Source: Bacteroidota bacterium
GTDB lineage: Bacteria; Bacteroidota; Bacteroidia; B-17B0; Aurantibacillaceae
Direction: 5' to 3'
Assembly: GCA_003153315.1 (NCBI GenBank)
Contig: PLYA01000056.1
Span: 3,826 to 67,825, forward strand
DNA: 64,000 nucleotides
The notes under the pieces: model-generated
What the model was told of the DNA's origin: nothing
Databases searched by the model: none
What the model saw: the letters and a program-made list of their open reading frames with translations, nothing else
Part shown: positions 9,201-18,623 of the stretch, piece after piece
Numbering within the stretch: the first letter of the stretch is position 1
Layout: every line of letters begins with the position of its first letter
Position numbers and translations under genes: made by a program

Positions 9201-10079
9201 TCAAAGAAGTGTCTTAATCTTACTTGCATAGCGTTGCAACAATACCAACTGCCCTATAACCATGGCCAAGCTTAGCAACACAAAGGCAATGCCAATAGGT
9301 TGCTCAGGGTTTGCAACATCTGCTCCGGTGCCTGTAATTTCGGGGGCATAAAAATGAGTTGCTATTACCGCAAAAGCATTGTTGCAAAAATGCGCAGTGA
9401 TGGATACCCATAAATTTTGGGTGATGTAATACAGGTACCCCAACACAATACCCAGAAACATACGGGGAATAAAGCCAAAGAACTGCAAATGAAATGCGCT
9501 AAACAAAATAGCTGCTATTACAATAGCAACATGCGGATTTATTTTATTCTTAATAAATATCTGTTGCAATAATCCTCTGAAAAAAATCTCTTCGCTTAGT
9601 GCCGCCATAAAAGCCATCACTAAAATATTAACCACCAAACCGCCGATTGACTTATCCTGAAAGAACATCATGGTAATTTTCTCTGCTTCTTTTTCTTTAC
9701 CACGCATCCAAGTCTCTGTGCCTGCCATAGAAGAAGGTAAATGCATAGCCACATTCCAGGACTCTAGGCCACTAACAGCAGGTAATGCAAATAAAATGCA
9801 AGCAGCAGCAGTTAACATAAAATACAGGTTAGGGGTTTTGTTCATATTTAAAAAGGCAGTTCGCTCATCGCGCATAAAGCGACAAAACAACGTAGCAGGC
9901 AAAATAAAAATAAGTGTGGTAAGGACAACCTGCATTATCTTGAGGAAATTAACTTCTTTAACCGTATCGGGTATTTGTTCTGCACCATTGTTCTCTAAAA
10001 GCATCAATCCAAACAAAAGAATAAAGTAGGTGAGTATGGTAAACAGACCTATGCGGTCTTTAAAGGTACTTGCGTTCAT
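9201..10079 (-). CDS. CPBP family intramembrane metalloprotease
   Basis: A 292-residue multi-pass membrane protein with about seven or eight hydrophobic segments. It carries the CPBP/Abi signature: EEIFFRGLLQQIF (EExxxR, near residues 155-170), the second motif FSAFHLQF (FxxxH) and a third HFCNN, which together form the predicted metal site in the membrane. In bacteria such proteins are putative proteases, and some act in peptide self-immunity or processing; the substrate here is unknown. It is transcribed away from dusB, from which it is separated by 43 bp. The call is firm on family and open on substrate. Confidence 0.9.
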   Translation of the reverse strand: MNASTFKDRIGLFTILTYFILLFGLMLLENNGAEQIPDTVKEVNFLKIMQVVLTTLIFILPATLFCRFMRDERTAFLNMNKTPNLYFMLTAAACILFALPAVSGLESWNVAMHLPSSMAGTETWMRGKEKEAEKITMMFFQDKSIGGLVVNILVMAFMAALSEEIFFRGLLQQIFIKNKINPHVAIVIAAILFSAFHLQFFGFIPRMFLGIVLGYLYYITQNLWVSITAHFCNNAFAVIATHFYAPEITGTGADVANPEQPIGIAFVLLSLAMVIGQLVLLQRYASKIKTLL

Positions 10080-10098
10080 AAGTGATTTTGTATCTTTG
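10070..10098 (+). promoter_or_regulatory. Promoter of dusB
   Basis: A TTG at 10070-10072 and a -7 box TATCTTTG at 10091-10098 are separated by 18 bp, matching the Bacteroidota consensus. The box ends 24 bp before the GTG start of dusB. The TTG overlaps the first codons of the divergent CPBP gene. Confidence 0.65.
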
Positions 10099-10122
10099 CA
10101 AAGATAATTAAAAGCGCAAGTA

Positions 10123-11109
10123 GTGGTACGAATAGCAAATATAGATTTAGGTGAGTTCCCTCTTTTACTTGCTCCTATGGAGGATGTGAGCGACCCTCCC
10201 TTCCGCTATGTTTGCAAACAGCATGGGGCGGATTTAATGTATACCGAATTTATCTCTTCAGAAGGCTTGATACGCGATGCCATTAAGAGTAAAAAGAAAC
10301 TTGATATTTTTGATTACGAACGCCCTATAGGCATACAAATTTTTGGCGGAGATGAAGATGCCATGGCTATGAGTGCCAAGATTGTAGATGCCACCAACCC
10401 CGATATTGTAGATATTAATTTTGGTTGCCCGGTAAAGAAGGTAGTTTGCAAAGGAGCCGGTGCAGGCGTTTTGAAGGATGTGGACTTAATGATTCGTCTT
10501 ACCAAAGCAGTTATAAAATCTACCAACAAACCTGTTACCGTTAAAACCCGTTTGGGTTGGGATGATAAATCCATCAACATTATGGAAGTTGCCGAACGTT
10601 TGCAGGATGTAGGTGTGCAAGCATTAAGCATACATGGCCGTACACGTGCACAAATGTATAAAGGCTCGGCAGACTGGACTATGATTGGTGCTGTGAAGAA
10701 CAACCCGCGTATTAAGATTCCTATTTTTGGTAATGGAGATATAGAAACGCCCGAACAGGTGTTGGACATGAGAAGCAAATATGGTATAGATGGTGTGATG
10801 ATAGGACGTGCCAGCATTGGTTACCCCTGGATATTTAATGAGATGAAGCATTTCTTTAAAACTGGCACACATCTTGCACCGCCTACTATTATAGACAGAG
10901 TAGAAGTTTGCAAAACACATTTACTCAAATCTGTGGAATGGAAGGGCGAGAAATTAGGCATTGTAGAAATGCGTCGCCACTACACCAATTACTTCCGTGG
11001 CTTAGACCACTTTAAAGAAACCCGTATGGTTTTGGTTACCTCTGATAGTTTACCCCAACTGCTGGATACCATTGCAGGTATTGCGCCGAGGTATGAACTA
11101 GCTTTTTAG
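10123..11109 (+). CDS. dusB: tRNA-dihydrouridine synthase B
   Basis: A 328-residue TIM-barrel flavoenzyme that reduces uridines in the tRNA D-loop. It has the N-terminal LLLAPMEDVSDPPFR (FMN-binding), the signature DINFGCPVKKVVCKGAGAG with the catalytic Cys, SIHGRTRAQMYKG, and IFGNGDI followed by GVMIGRASIGYPW for phosphate binding. The DusB-type C-terminal helical domain includes RRHYTNYFRGL. The length is typical. The start is GTG at 10123; no ATG occurs earlier in frame, and the promoter at 10070-10098 supports it. It appears to be a single-gene unit. Confidence 0.95.
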   Translation: MVRIANIDLGEFPLLLAPMEDVSDPPFRYVCKQHGADLMYTEFISSEGLIRDAIKSKKKLDIFDYERPIGIQIFGGDEDAMAMSAKIVDATNPDIVDINFGCPVKKVVCKGAGAGVLKDVDLMIRLTKAVIKSTNKPVTVKTRLGWDDKSINIMEVAERLQDVGVQALSIHGRTRAQMYKGSADWTMIGAVKNNPRIKIPIFGNGDIETPEQVLDMRSKYGIDGVMIGRASIGYPWIFNEMKHFFKTGTHLAPPTIIDRVEVCKTHLLKSVEWKGEKLGIVEMRRHYTNYFRGLDHFKETRMVLVTSDSLPQLLDTIAGIAPRYELAF

Positions 11110-11177
11110 GTTAGGATCCAATTATAAAGCCCTTTCAAAGGTAGTATCTCATATTTCTTCTTAACAATAAGATAATA

Positions 11178-11207
11178 TTGAATAATTGCCAAAAAGTGCT
11201 ATTTTTG
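11178..11207 (+). promoter_or_regulatory. Promoter of the M43 metalloprotease gene
   Basis: TTG (11178-11180), a 19-bp spacer and TATTTTTG (11200-11207) form a near-ideal Bacteroidota promoter. The box lies inside the longer possible reading frame that begins TTG at 11186, so translation must start downstream, at the ATG at 11231, which begins a signal peptide. Confidence 0.7.
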
Positions 11208-11230
11208 GTGATAGATTAAAAACAAATCCC

Positions 11231-13450
11231 ATGAAAAAAACGTTATTAATAACCGCAGCTATTTCTTTATTTAGTTTAAATATATTAGCTCAAAGTAATT
11301 CAACGGGTACTAAATATAACCGTTGTGGTACGCAAACGCCTACTAAAGAATGGGATGAGTGGTTTAACCAAAAAGTAGAAAAGCATAAACAGAATTTGGC
11401 TACGGGTAGAACTACTTCTACTACGTATACTATACCCGTTATATTTCACATTATTTATTCAACTGGAGAAGTTGAAGGAGCTTTAACAAGCCACAATATT
11501 TCTCAGGCTCAGGTAGACTCTCAAATAGCCATCTTGAATGCAGATTATGCCGGAACAGGTTTTCAAACTAGCCAATACGCAACGATGGGTACAGGTGGGC
11601 ATGCACCTTTTTATGATTATGCTGTGGCAAATAGTTTATCCGCGCCTGATGCAAATGGCACAGTAATTGCCAATAGCCGCATTACCTTTAGTTTAGCTGT
11701 CATAAGTGCAAGCGGAACAGTTTTAGCTGAACCCGGTATTGACCGCGTTACATGGGAAAGTATATCCGGTGCTACAAACCCTGCTACTTCTTCCGATATA
11801 ACAGCTTTATTTGATGGTACTATTAAACCTTCCACTATTTGGGATCCTACCAGATACTTTAATGTATGGGTAAGTGATGGTGGGACATCGGGTTTATTAG
11901 GTTATTCTACTTTACCTTCCGGTACTTCTTTAACGGGTTTAAATGTTGGAGTTGGAGGTTCAACAGTTTCAACATCTTCTACTGATGGAGCTTGGATTGC
12001 TTATAACGCTATAGGAAATACAGGAGTTGCTGCTAGCCCATATAATCATGGACGGGTATTAACTCATGAATCAGGGCATTACTTTGGGTTACGTCATATT
12101 TGGGGTGATAGCACTTGTGCCACAGATTATTGTAATGATACTCCCCCAGCTTCTGCGGCTAACTATGTTGCATGGCCAACAGCTTATCCTTACTTACCTA
12201 ATAGTTGTTCAGGAAATGGTTTGGATGGAGATATGTTTATGAATTTTATGGATTACAGCGATGATGCTGCCATGTGGATGTTTACCACCGACCAAGTAAC
12301 GCGTATGATAACTGCTTTAACCCAATGTCCTAATCGTAGTGGTCTTAACGCTTCTGCGGCTACTGTATGTAATCTTACTCCGGTAGCACCGATAGCTGCT
12401 TTTACCTACCCGTCAAATATTAGCCCTAACGTTGCTACTACATTTTCTGATGCTTCGAGTGGATATCCGACATCATGGACATGGAGTGTAGTACCAAACA
12501 CAGGGGTAACCATCAACACATCTACCAGTCATCAAAATCCAACCATTACTTTTTCTTCAATAGGTACTTATTCGGTTACATTAATAGATTCTAATTCTGT
12601 TGGAACAAGTTCTGTTACTAATGTTGCAACCGTTACGGTTAATACACCTACAGCAAATTTTACGTATCTGTCAAATATTTGCCCTAATGTTGCTACTACA
12701 TTTTCAGATGCTTCAAGTGGATATCCAACATCGTGGACATGGAGTGTAGCGCCAAACACAGGGGTAACCATTAATACATCTGGTAGTCATCAAAATCCAG
12801 CAATTACTTTTCCTTCCTCGGGGACTTATTCAGTTACATTAATAGATTCTAACTCAGTAGGAACAAGTTCTGTTACTAATGTAATAGCAATTACTATTAA
12901 TACACCTACATTAAGTTTTACATTAACTCCAGATTCAGTGCCTCATGTTTGGGATGTTTATATAAACTACTCAGCTAATGTTACTAATGCAATATGGTAT
13001 TGGGGCGATGGTACGGATACGCTAGGGCTTTATGCAGGACACTCTTATGATTCAGCCGGAAGATATAATATATGCGTTACTGCTTATAGTGCTTGCGGCG
13101 ATTCTGCAAGTTTTTGTCAAAATGATACCGTTTATCGTACAACAAATAGTAGTATGATAAAGGTTAAAGTTTTACAAAGTACAACAGGCATAAAACAACA
13201 GGCAAGTATCAATAACCAAGTATCCGTTTATCCAAATCCCAACAACGGCACTTTTACTATAAAATTAAATGATTACGAGAATACAACGGTTGAAGTATAT
13301 AATACCATTGGGCAAAAAGTTTTCAATCAGGCATTGCAAACTAATCTTACACAATTAAACCTTGCCGGCTTTAGTAATGGTATGTATCAGGTAAGGGTAT
13401 TAAAGGATAACACACTTATTTATCAAACCAAAGTAGTAAAGCAAGAATAA
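11231..13450 (+). CDS. Secreted M43 (pappalysin-like) metalloprotease, T9SS type-A cargo
   Basis: A 739-residue protein when started at the ATG at 11231. It has a signal peptide (residues 1-20, ending ILAQS) and a zinc protease domain to about residue 390 with HESGHYFGLRH (HExxHxxGxxH, first His at residue 279). A Met-turn candidate MNFMDYSDD follows. Two PKD domains of 86 residues (about 391-560) are nearly identical to each other, followed by a third diverged PKD-like domain with YWGDG. The C-terminus is a T9SS type-A sorting domain (VSVYPNPNNGTFTI ... YQTKVVKQE). It is predicted to be exported across the outer membrane and to degrade proteins at the surface or outside. The next T9SS gene starts 12 bp downstream. 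Confidence 0.92.
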   Translation: MKKTLLITAAISLFSLNILAQSNSTGTKYNRCGTQTPTKEWDEWFNQKVEKHKQNLATGRTTSTTYTIPVIFHIIYSTGEVEGALTSHNISQAQVDSQIAILNADYAGTGFQTSQYATMGTGGHAPFYDYAVANSLSAPDANGTVIANSRITFSLAVISASGTVLAEPGIDRVTWESISGATNPATSSDITALFDGTIKPSTIWDPTRYFNVWVSDGGTSGLLGYSTLPSGTSLTGLNVGVGGSTVSTSSTDGAWIAYNAIGNTGVAASPYNHGRVLTHESGHYFGLRHIWGDSTCATDYCNDTPPASAANYVAWPTAYPYLPNSCSGNGLDGDMFMNFMDYSDDAAMWMFTTDQVTRMITALTQCPNRSGLNASAATVCNLTPVAPIAAFTYPSNISPNVATTFSDASSGYPTSWTWSVVPNTGVTINTSTSHQNPTITFSSIGTYSVTLIDSNSVGTSSVTNVATVTVNTPTANFTYLSNICPNVATTFSDASSGYPTSWTWSVAPNTGVTINTSGSHQNPAITFPSSGTYSVTLIDSNSVGTSSVTNVIAITINTPTLSFTLTPDSVPHVWDVYINYSANVTNAIWYWGDGTDTLGLYAGHSYDSAGRYNICVTAYSACGDSASFCQNDTVYRTTNSSMIKVKVLQSTTGIKQQASINNQVSVYPNPNNGTFTIKLNDYENTTVEVYNTIGQKVFNQALQTNLTQLNLAGFSNGMYQVRVLKDNTLIYQTKVVKQE
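12401..12907 (+). repeat. Direct repeat encoding two near-identical PKD domains
   Basis: Two in-frame units with a period of 258 bp (86 residues) occupy 12401-12658 and 12659 to about 12907. They share long identical protein segments such as PNVATTFSDASSGYPTSWTW and GTYSVTLIDSNSVGTSSVTN. The close similarity at DNA level points to a recent duplication inside the protease gene. Confidence 0.85.
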
Positions 13451-13462
13451 AACACTTACACC

Positions 13463-15487
13463 ATGATTAAAAAACTATTTACTCTAACAGCAATTGCATT
13501 TTGTTTAAATGCAAACGCCCAAATAATTACTACCATTGCCGGAACCGGATTTTCCGGAAGCGGGGTAGATGGCGGTTTGGCAGACACTACGCTTTTTAAT
13601 GAACCCCATTCAATTGTTTTGGATGCGGCAGGAAATATTTATTTTACGGAGTTTGCTAATTCCAAAATCAGAAAAATAAATACTGCTGGCGTTGTATCAA
13701 CTATAGCGGGTACGACACAGGGCTTTAACGGAGATGGTGGACCTGCCACCGCTGCCCAGCTTTGGGCTCCAGCAGGTATTACATTTGATGCTTCAGGCAA
13801 TTTATATTTCTGCGATTTGGATAATAATCGCATACGGATGATAAACTCTTCGGGTATTATTAATACCATAGCCGGCGGCGGAAGTTGCGGTAACCCTTAT
13901 TGTGGAGATGGTGGACAGGCTACGGCTGCCCAACTACAGGAACCTTGGGGTTTAACTTTTGATGGTTTAGGTAATCTTTACTTTTCTGATTATGGCAATA
14001 GTGTTATTCGCATGATAAATACTTCAGGTATTATAACCACTGTGGCAGGAAACTATTCACTTTCTGCTTTTGGCGGAGATGGCGGGCAGGCTACAGATGC
14101 AGAGTTATATGCTCCTCAAGGTGTAACCTTTGATGCTGTCGGCAATTTATATATTGCTGATGGAGGGAATCAAAGAATACGTATGGTTAATACGGCAGGT
14201 ATCATAAATACGGTTGTAGGCAATGGTACGCAAGGTTATACCGGAAATGGCGGACCTGCCACCTCAGCTGAAATCAGCAATCCTGCTGTTATGCTATTTG
14301 ATTCGAATGGTAATCTTTATTTTTCTGATTATGATAATCGCTGTGTGCGTATGGTAAATACCTCTGGCACTATTTCTATTATAGTAGGAGATACAACTGC
14401 CGGATATGCAGGAGATGGGGGCTCTCCTACAGCTGCTGAATTAAATGGCCCAACCGGTTTGGCTTTCAATAACACGGGGAATTTATTTATTGCAGATTTT
14501 CAAAACAGTTCAATTCGTTACATTTGCAATACACCCGATGCCGTTTCCGGGTTAATAACAGACCCCAGCAGCAGTCCTATAACTGCCGGCAACGTATATG
14601 TATTTAGATTAAAAACCAACAACGTAGGTTTGTTAGATACGGCAGGTTCTACCCCAATACAAGCAAATGGTACGTATACCTTTACTAATTTGCCTTATAA
14701 TAATTATTACATAGAAGCCGTTGCCAGTTCAAGCTATAGTACAGCTATAGGTACATATTATAGTACCAAACCTCATTGTTATACATGGGATTCGGCAACA
14801 TTTATAAATCACCTCGGTTGTGCAAATTTTAATTTTGCCGGGTTTAATATTTCAGTTAATGAACTTACTCCGCAAACCGGTACGGGGATTATTAGTGGAA
14901 GTGTTACTGCATTACCCAGTTATGGAAACAGGTTAGCAAATGGAGGTAATAACAGTGTAATGGGTGCTCCATTAAAAGGTATAGATGTAAAGCTTGGCAA
15001 AAACCCCGGAGGCGGCTGCGCTGCGCGTACTACTACTGACATTAATGGTAATTATTCTTTTACAGGCGTTGATACCGGATGTTATTATGTGTATATAGAC
15101 ATTCCTAATTATACAGATACCTTAATTAATACCTGTTTAACCACAGCAAACCCAAGTAGTCTTAATAATAATTATTGTGTAGATTCTGTTGGAGTTGGTT
15201 ATTGTGGCCCAGCACAAACAACAGGCATATCTCAATACTCAATTAATACTCAAATTTCAGTATATCCTAACCCCAGTTCAAACAGTATTCAGGTATTATT
15301 ATCAGGTAACATAGAGAACACAAGCATAGAAGTTTACAACATCATAGGCGAATGTGTTAAACAATTCAAAATTGAGAATTCGAAATTCAGTATCGACTTG
15401 TCGGGATTCGCTAATGGTATATATCAGCTAAGATTATTAAAGAACAATACGCCTGTTTATCAAACCAAAGTAGTGAAGCAAGAGTAA
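13463..15487 (+). CDS. Secreted NHL-repeat protein, T9SS type-A cargo
   Basis: A 674-residue protein with a signal peptide (residues 1-19, ending NANAQ). Residues about 20-355 form six NHL propeller blades with the recurring pattern [22 protein letters not shown] and [18 protein letters not shown] carboxypeptidase-regulatory or SdrD-like domain follows (about 355-590, with VSGLITDP and [17 protein letters not shown]). The C-terminus is a T9SS type-A sorting domain ([14 protein letters not shown]) ending in YQTKVVKQE, identical to the end of the protease upstream. The 12-bp gap suggests co-transcription with that protease. It is probably a surface-displayed or released binding protein; the ligand is unknown. 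Confidence 0.9.
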   Translation: MIKKLFTLTAIAFCLNANAQIITTIAGTGFSGSGVDGGLADTTLFNEPHSIVLDAAGNIYFTEFANSKIRKINTAGVVSTIAGTTQGFNGDGGPATAAQLWAPAGITFDASGNLYFCDLDNNRIRMINSSGIINTIAGGGSCGNPYCGDGGQATAAQLQEPWGLTFDGLGNLYFSDYGNSVIRMINTSGIITTVAGNYSLSAFGGDGGQATDAELYAPQGVTFDAVGNLYIADGGNQRIRMVNTAGIINTVVGNGTQGYTGNGGPATSAEISNPAVMLFDSNGNLYFSDYDNRCVRMVNTSGTISIIVGDTTAGYAGDGGSPTAAELNGPTGLAFNNTGNLFIADFQNSSIRYICNTPDAVSGLITDPSSSPITAGNVYVFRLKTNNVGLLDTAGSTPIQANGTYTFTNLPYNNYYIEAVASSSYSTAIGTYYSTKPHCYTWDSATFINHLGCANFNFAGFNISVNELTPQTGTGIISGSVTALPSYGNRLANGGNNSVMGAPLKGIDVKLGKNPGGGCAARTTTDINGNYSFTGVDTGCYYVYIDIPNYTDTLINTCLTTANPSSLNNNYCVDSVGVGYCGPAQTTGISQYSINTQISVYPNPSSNSIQVLLSGNIENTSIEVYNIIGECVKQFKIENSKFSIDLSGFANGIYQLRLLKNNTPVYQTKVVKQE

Positions 15488-15498
15488 TTGTTTACGCT

Positions 15499-16221
15499 TT
15501 ACTTTTTAGAAGCCACATATATAGAGGCTACTCCAAAGGTTAGTATTTGAAAAGATGCATTAGAATAGCCACAAGCGCTAATTATCTTGCAAAGATCTTC
15601 TCCGTATGGAAATGCCTCTACCGATTCCGGTAAATAAGAATAAGCACGGTGGTCTTTAGAAAACAATTTACCAATAGCAGGTGTTATATGTTTGAAATAG
15701 AACTTATATACATAACTAAAAAAACCTTTGGGTTTGGAGAACTCTATAATAACCAAATCTCCTCCGGGTTTTAAAACGCGCAACATATCTTTTAAACCGG
15801 CTTCCAAATTCTCAAAATTACGAACACCAAAACCAACGGTTATGGCATCAACATAATTATCGGAAAAAGGTAAATGTTCAGCATCAGCAACCAACAGTTC
15901 AATTTTGTCGGTAAGGTTTAGCTTCTTTATTTTTTCTTTACCCACATTCAACATCCCCTCTGAAATGTCTACACCAATAACTTTTTTAGCATTGGTCTTT
16001 AAAGCTTCAATGGCAAAATCACCCGTACCAGTAGCAATGTCTAATATAATTTTTGGTTGCTTGGCTTTTAAAATGGTTACTGCTTTTTTGCGCCAACCTT
16101 TGTGTATGCCTAAAGATAGGAGCGAGTTTAAAAAATCATAGCGAAATGCTATATTATTAAACATTTCGGCTACCTGTTCTTTCTTAGGTTGGGTTTGGTT
16201 GTAGGGCTTTACTTCTGACAA
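15499..16221 (-). CDS. ubiE: Demethylmenaquinone / ubiquinol methyltransferase UbiE (MenG)
   Basis: A 240-residue class I methyltransferase that adds the last methyl group in menaquinone synthesis. The N-terminal family signature is EMFNNIAFRYDFLNSLLSLGIHKGWR without gaps, the SAM motif is LDIATGTGDFAIEA, the acidic pair VIGVDIS, and motif II NYVDAITVGFGVRNFENLE is characteristic of UbiE. In Bacteroidota the product is menaquinone. It is directly adjacent to the sugar kinase gene upstream, with no gap between the stop and start, so the two are co-transcribed. Confidence 0.94.
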   Translation of the reverse strand: MSEVKPYNQTQPKKEQVAEMFNNIAFRYDFLNSLLSLGIHKGWRKKAVTILKAKQPKIILDIATGTGDFAIEALKTNAKKVIGVDISEGMLNVGKEKIKKLNLTDKIELLVADAEHLPFSDNYVDAITVGFGVRNFENLEAGLKDMLRVLKPGGDLVIIEFSKPKGFFSYVYKFYFKHITPAIGKLFSKDHRAYSYLPESVEAFPYGEDLCKIISACGYSNASFQILTFGVASIYVASKK

Positions 16222-17238
16222 TTATCTTATGAAATCTAAATTCAATGCTTCTTTCAAAAGCTGGTCTTTATCTAAAGGAACCACACCAACCTGTTCACAA
16301 ACCAAACCACCTGCCAGGTTAGCCAGTGCCGCTGTTAATACGGGGTTAGTTTCTAAAGCCAGGCATAAAGCAGCAACGCTGATTACTGTATCGCCTGCGC
16401 CCGATACATCGGCTATATTCCTAAAATGTGCAGGTATAATTTCTTTTGTGCTGCGCGAATTGGTGCAAATTCCCTTTTCTGAAAGCGTAAGCAGAATGGT
16501 ATCTATTTTTTGTTTTACCCTGAAACTGCTCAGTATTCTTTGTAATTCATTCAGATTATCCGTATTAATATCAACCTTTAAACCTTCTTTCAGTTCTTTT
16601 AAATTGGGTTTAAAAAGTGTAACTCCTTTATAGTTTAAAAAGTTTTTCTTCTTAGGATCAACAGCAACAGGAATGCCCAATTTCTTAGCTAAATCAACCG
16701 TTTTGTATATAATTTTATTGGTAATAAGCCCTTTGTTGTAGTCTTCAAAAATAATTACATCAATCTTATCGTGTTGTAGAATGAAAGAGATTAGCTGCAA
16801 AAGCTGGTCGGTTTCGGAAGCAATAATATCTTCTTCCCACTCTTCATCTACGCGCACTAACTGGTGGTTGTTACCAATCACACGGGTTTTAACGGTAGTA
16901 ACACGCTCACGAGATTTTAAAATTCCTTTCTGACTAAGCTTTTGTTGTTTCAGTAAATCCAAAAAAGCCAGGCCTTCGTAATCAACACCAATCACACTAC
17001 ACAAAATTGGTGTGGCACCAAGAGCTTGAAGGTTAAGTGCCACGTTAGCCGCACCACCCAAGCGTTTTTCTTTTTGTTTAATCGTTACAATAGGCACAGG
17101 TGCTTCGGGCGATATGCGCGATACATTACCCCACAAATAAGAATCAACCATTACATCACCAATAACAAGCACGTTCAGGTTGTTGAACGATTTAAACAGT
17201 TCGCGGATGTGCTCTTTTTTTACAGAATATTTTTTCAT
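16222..17238 (-). CDS. PfkB-family kinase, HldE1/RfaE1-like (heptose 7-phosphate kinase)
   Basis: A 338-residue ribokinase-fold kinase. The N-terminus has VLVIGDVMVDSYLWGNVSRISPEAP split by the sugar-binding region, then LGGAANVALNLQALGA, and near the C-terminus the anion-hole motif DVSGAGDT (residues 277-284) with the catalytic Asp. These are the signatures of the kinase domain of HldE/RfaE, which phosphorylates D-glycero-D-manno-heptose 7-phosphate for lipopolysaccharide core. The cytidylyltransferase domain of bifunctional HldE is absent, so this is the kinase-only form. It sits between the aminotransferase (12 bp upstream) and ubiE (abutting), so one transcript is likely. The substrate is inferred. 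Confidence 0.88.
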   Translation of the reverse strand: MKKYSVKKEHIRELFKSFNNLNVLVIGDVMVDSYLWGNVSRISPEAPVPIVTIKQKEKRLGGAANVALNLQALGATPILCSVIGVDYEGLAFLDLLKQQKLSQKGILKSRERVTTVKTRVIGNNHQLVRVDEEWEEDIIASETDQLLQLISFILQHDKIDVIIFEDYNKGLITNKIIYKTVDLAKKLGIPVAVDPKKKNFLNYKGVTLFKPNLKELKEGLKVDINTDNLNELQRILSSFRVKQKIDTILLTLSEKGICTNSRSTKEIIPAHFRNIADVSGAGDTVISVAALCLALETNPVLTAALANLAGGLVCEQVGVVPLDKDQLLKEALNLDFIR

Positions 17239-17250
17239 TATTAATAAAGA

Positions 17251-18441
17251 CTAACTCAGTTTTTCAACGGCTTGTTTTATGCGTGCAATGGCTTCGGTTA
17301 GTTTATCTTCTGATATGGCATAACTGATACGCAAACATCTGTCATCGCCAAAGGCAGCTCCCGGAACCATTGATACGGCAGCTTCTTCCAGTATATACAT
17401 GCATAAATCGGTAGCGTTAGTAATTAACTTATCATTATGCTTTTTGCCAAAGAAATAACTTACATCCGGAAACACATAAAATGCCCCGTCAGGATTATTG
17501 CATTTAAAACCTGTAATAGCATTCAATCCCTTTACCACTAAATCTCTTCTGCGTTTAAAAGCATCGCGCATGGGGTAAGTAGTTTCAGCAGGCAATTGCA
17601 TGGCAGCAAACATAGCTTTCTGCGTAATGCTGCAAGTAGCGGATGTAATTTGTCCCTGCATTTTATCGCAGGCTTGTGCAATCCATTTAGGTGCAGCCAA
17701 TATGCCACCGCGCCAACCCGTCATGGCAAACCCTTTAGATACCCCATTAATAATAATGGTGCGTTCTTTCATTCCATCTATATGAGCAATGCTGGCGTTT
17801 TTACCAACAAAGTTTATGTGCTCATAAATCTCATCACTCACCACATATAATTCTTTATGTTGTTTAATCACCTCAGCTAAGGCACTTAGTTCTTTCTCGC
17901 TATAAACAGAACCAGTTGGATTACATGGCGAAGAAAAAATCATCATGCGTGTTTTACTGGTAATAGCTTGTTGCAACTGCTGAGGTGTCATTTTAAAATC
18001 ACTCTCAATAGTTGTGTTTACCATAATTGGCTTGGCTTCTGCTAGCTTTAAAATTTCGGTATAGGTAACCCAGTAAGGCGAAGGAACAATTACTTCATCA
18101 CCGGGATTAAGCATACACAATACCACATTGGCAATGCTTTGTTTGGCTCCGGTAGAAACCACAATTTCATCGGGTGTAAATTCCAATTGATTATCGCGTA
18201 AAAACTTTCCGCAAATAGCCTGGCGCAATTCTAAATAACCGGAAACGTGTGTGTAGAAACTGAAATTATCATCAATGGCTTTTTTAGCTGCTTGTTTAAT
18301 CACATCGGGTGTATTAAAATCGGGCTCTCCTAAGGTTAAGCTGATGATGTTTACTCCCTGCGCTGCCAAATCTCTGCTCTTTCTTGCCATAGCAAGTGTT
18401 TGAGATTCCCCTAATGCTTGTACACGATTCGATAAATACAT
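17251..18441 (-). CDS. Pyridoxal-phosphate aspartate-type aminotransferase
   Basis: A 396-residue class I aminotransferase (fold type I). It contains SLTLGEPDFNTP near the N-terminus, STGAKQSIANV, the PNPTGS-like SSPCNPTGSVYS, the SDEIYEHINF motif and the PLP-binding Lys in NGVSKGFAMTGWRGG (Lys236), with Arg in CLRISYA near the C-terminus for the substrate carboxylate. This matches the aspartate/prephenate aminotransferase group of Bacteroidota and thermophiles. It is the first gene of a minus-strand group with the sugar kinase and ubiE. A promoter box TAGATTTG (18460-18467) precedes it. Confidence 0.92.
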   Translation of the reverse strand: MYLSNRVQALGESQTLAMARKSRDLAAQGVNIISLTLGEPDFNTPDVIKQAAKKAIDDNFSFYTHVSGYLELRQAICGKFLRDNQLEFTPDEIVVSTGAKQSIANVVLCMLNPGDEVIVPSPYWVTYTEILKLAEAKPIMVNTTIESDFKMTPQQLQQAITSKTRMMIFSSPCNPTGSVYSEKELSALAEVIKQHKELYVVSDEIYEHINFVGKNASIAHIDGMKERTIIINGVSKGFAMTGWRGGILAAPKWIAQACDKMQGQITSATCSITQKAMFAAMQLPAETTYPMRDAFKRRRDLVVKGLNAITGFKCNNPDGAFYVFPDVSYFFGKKHNDKLITNATDLCMYILEEAAVSMVPGAAFGDDRCLRISYAISEDKLTEAIARIKQAVEKLS

Positions 18442-18459
18442 AGTCTGTAATTAATGCCT

Positions 18460-18467
18460 CAAATCTA
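18460..18467 (-). promoter_or_regulatory. -7 box of the aminotransferase operon
   Basis: TAGATTTG on the minus strand fits TAnnTTTG and ends 18 bp before the ATG. A TTTG occurs about 15 bp further upstream, which is slightly short for the usual -33 spacing. Confidence 0.5.
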
Positions 18468-18528
18468 ACAAATTGTTTAGTGCAAAGACTTGGTAATCTT
18501 AATTTCTTTTGGGCGTTTTAGGCATGAA

Positions 18529-18617
18529 GTCATTTCGAGCGAAGCGCGGCAATCTCAAATTATAATTGCGATTGCTTCTTTTCATTTTGCTCATTCCGCA
18601 AAACTCCTCGCAATGAC
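18529..18617. repeat. REP-like palindromic intergenic repeat
   Basis: An 89-bp element is bounded by GTCATTTCGAG (18529-18539) and its near-inverted copy CTCGCAATGAC (18607-18617), with an internal GAAGC/GCTTC pair. It lies between the aminotransferase promoter and the end of the LRR gene. It shares the CTCGCAATGAC core with the module at 1306-1356, so it is a second copy of the same dispersed repeat family. Confidence 0.7.
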
Positions 18618-18623
18618 AATAAA

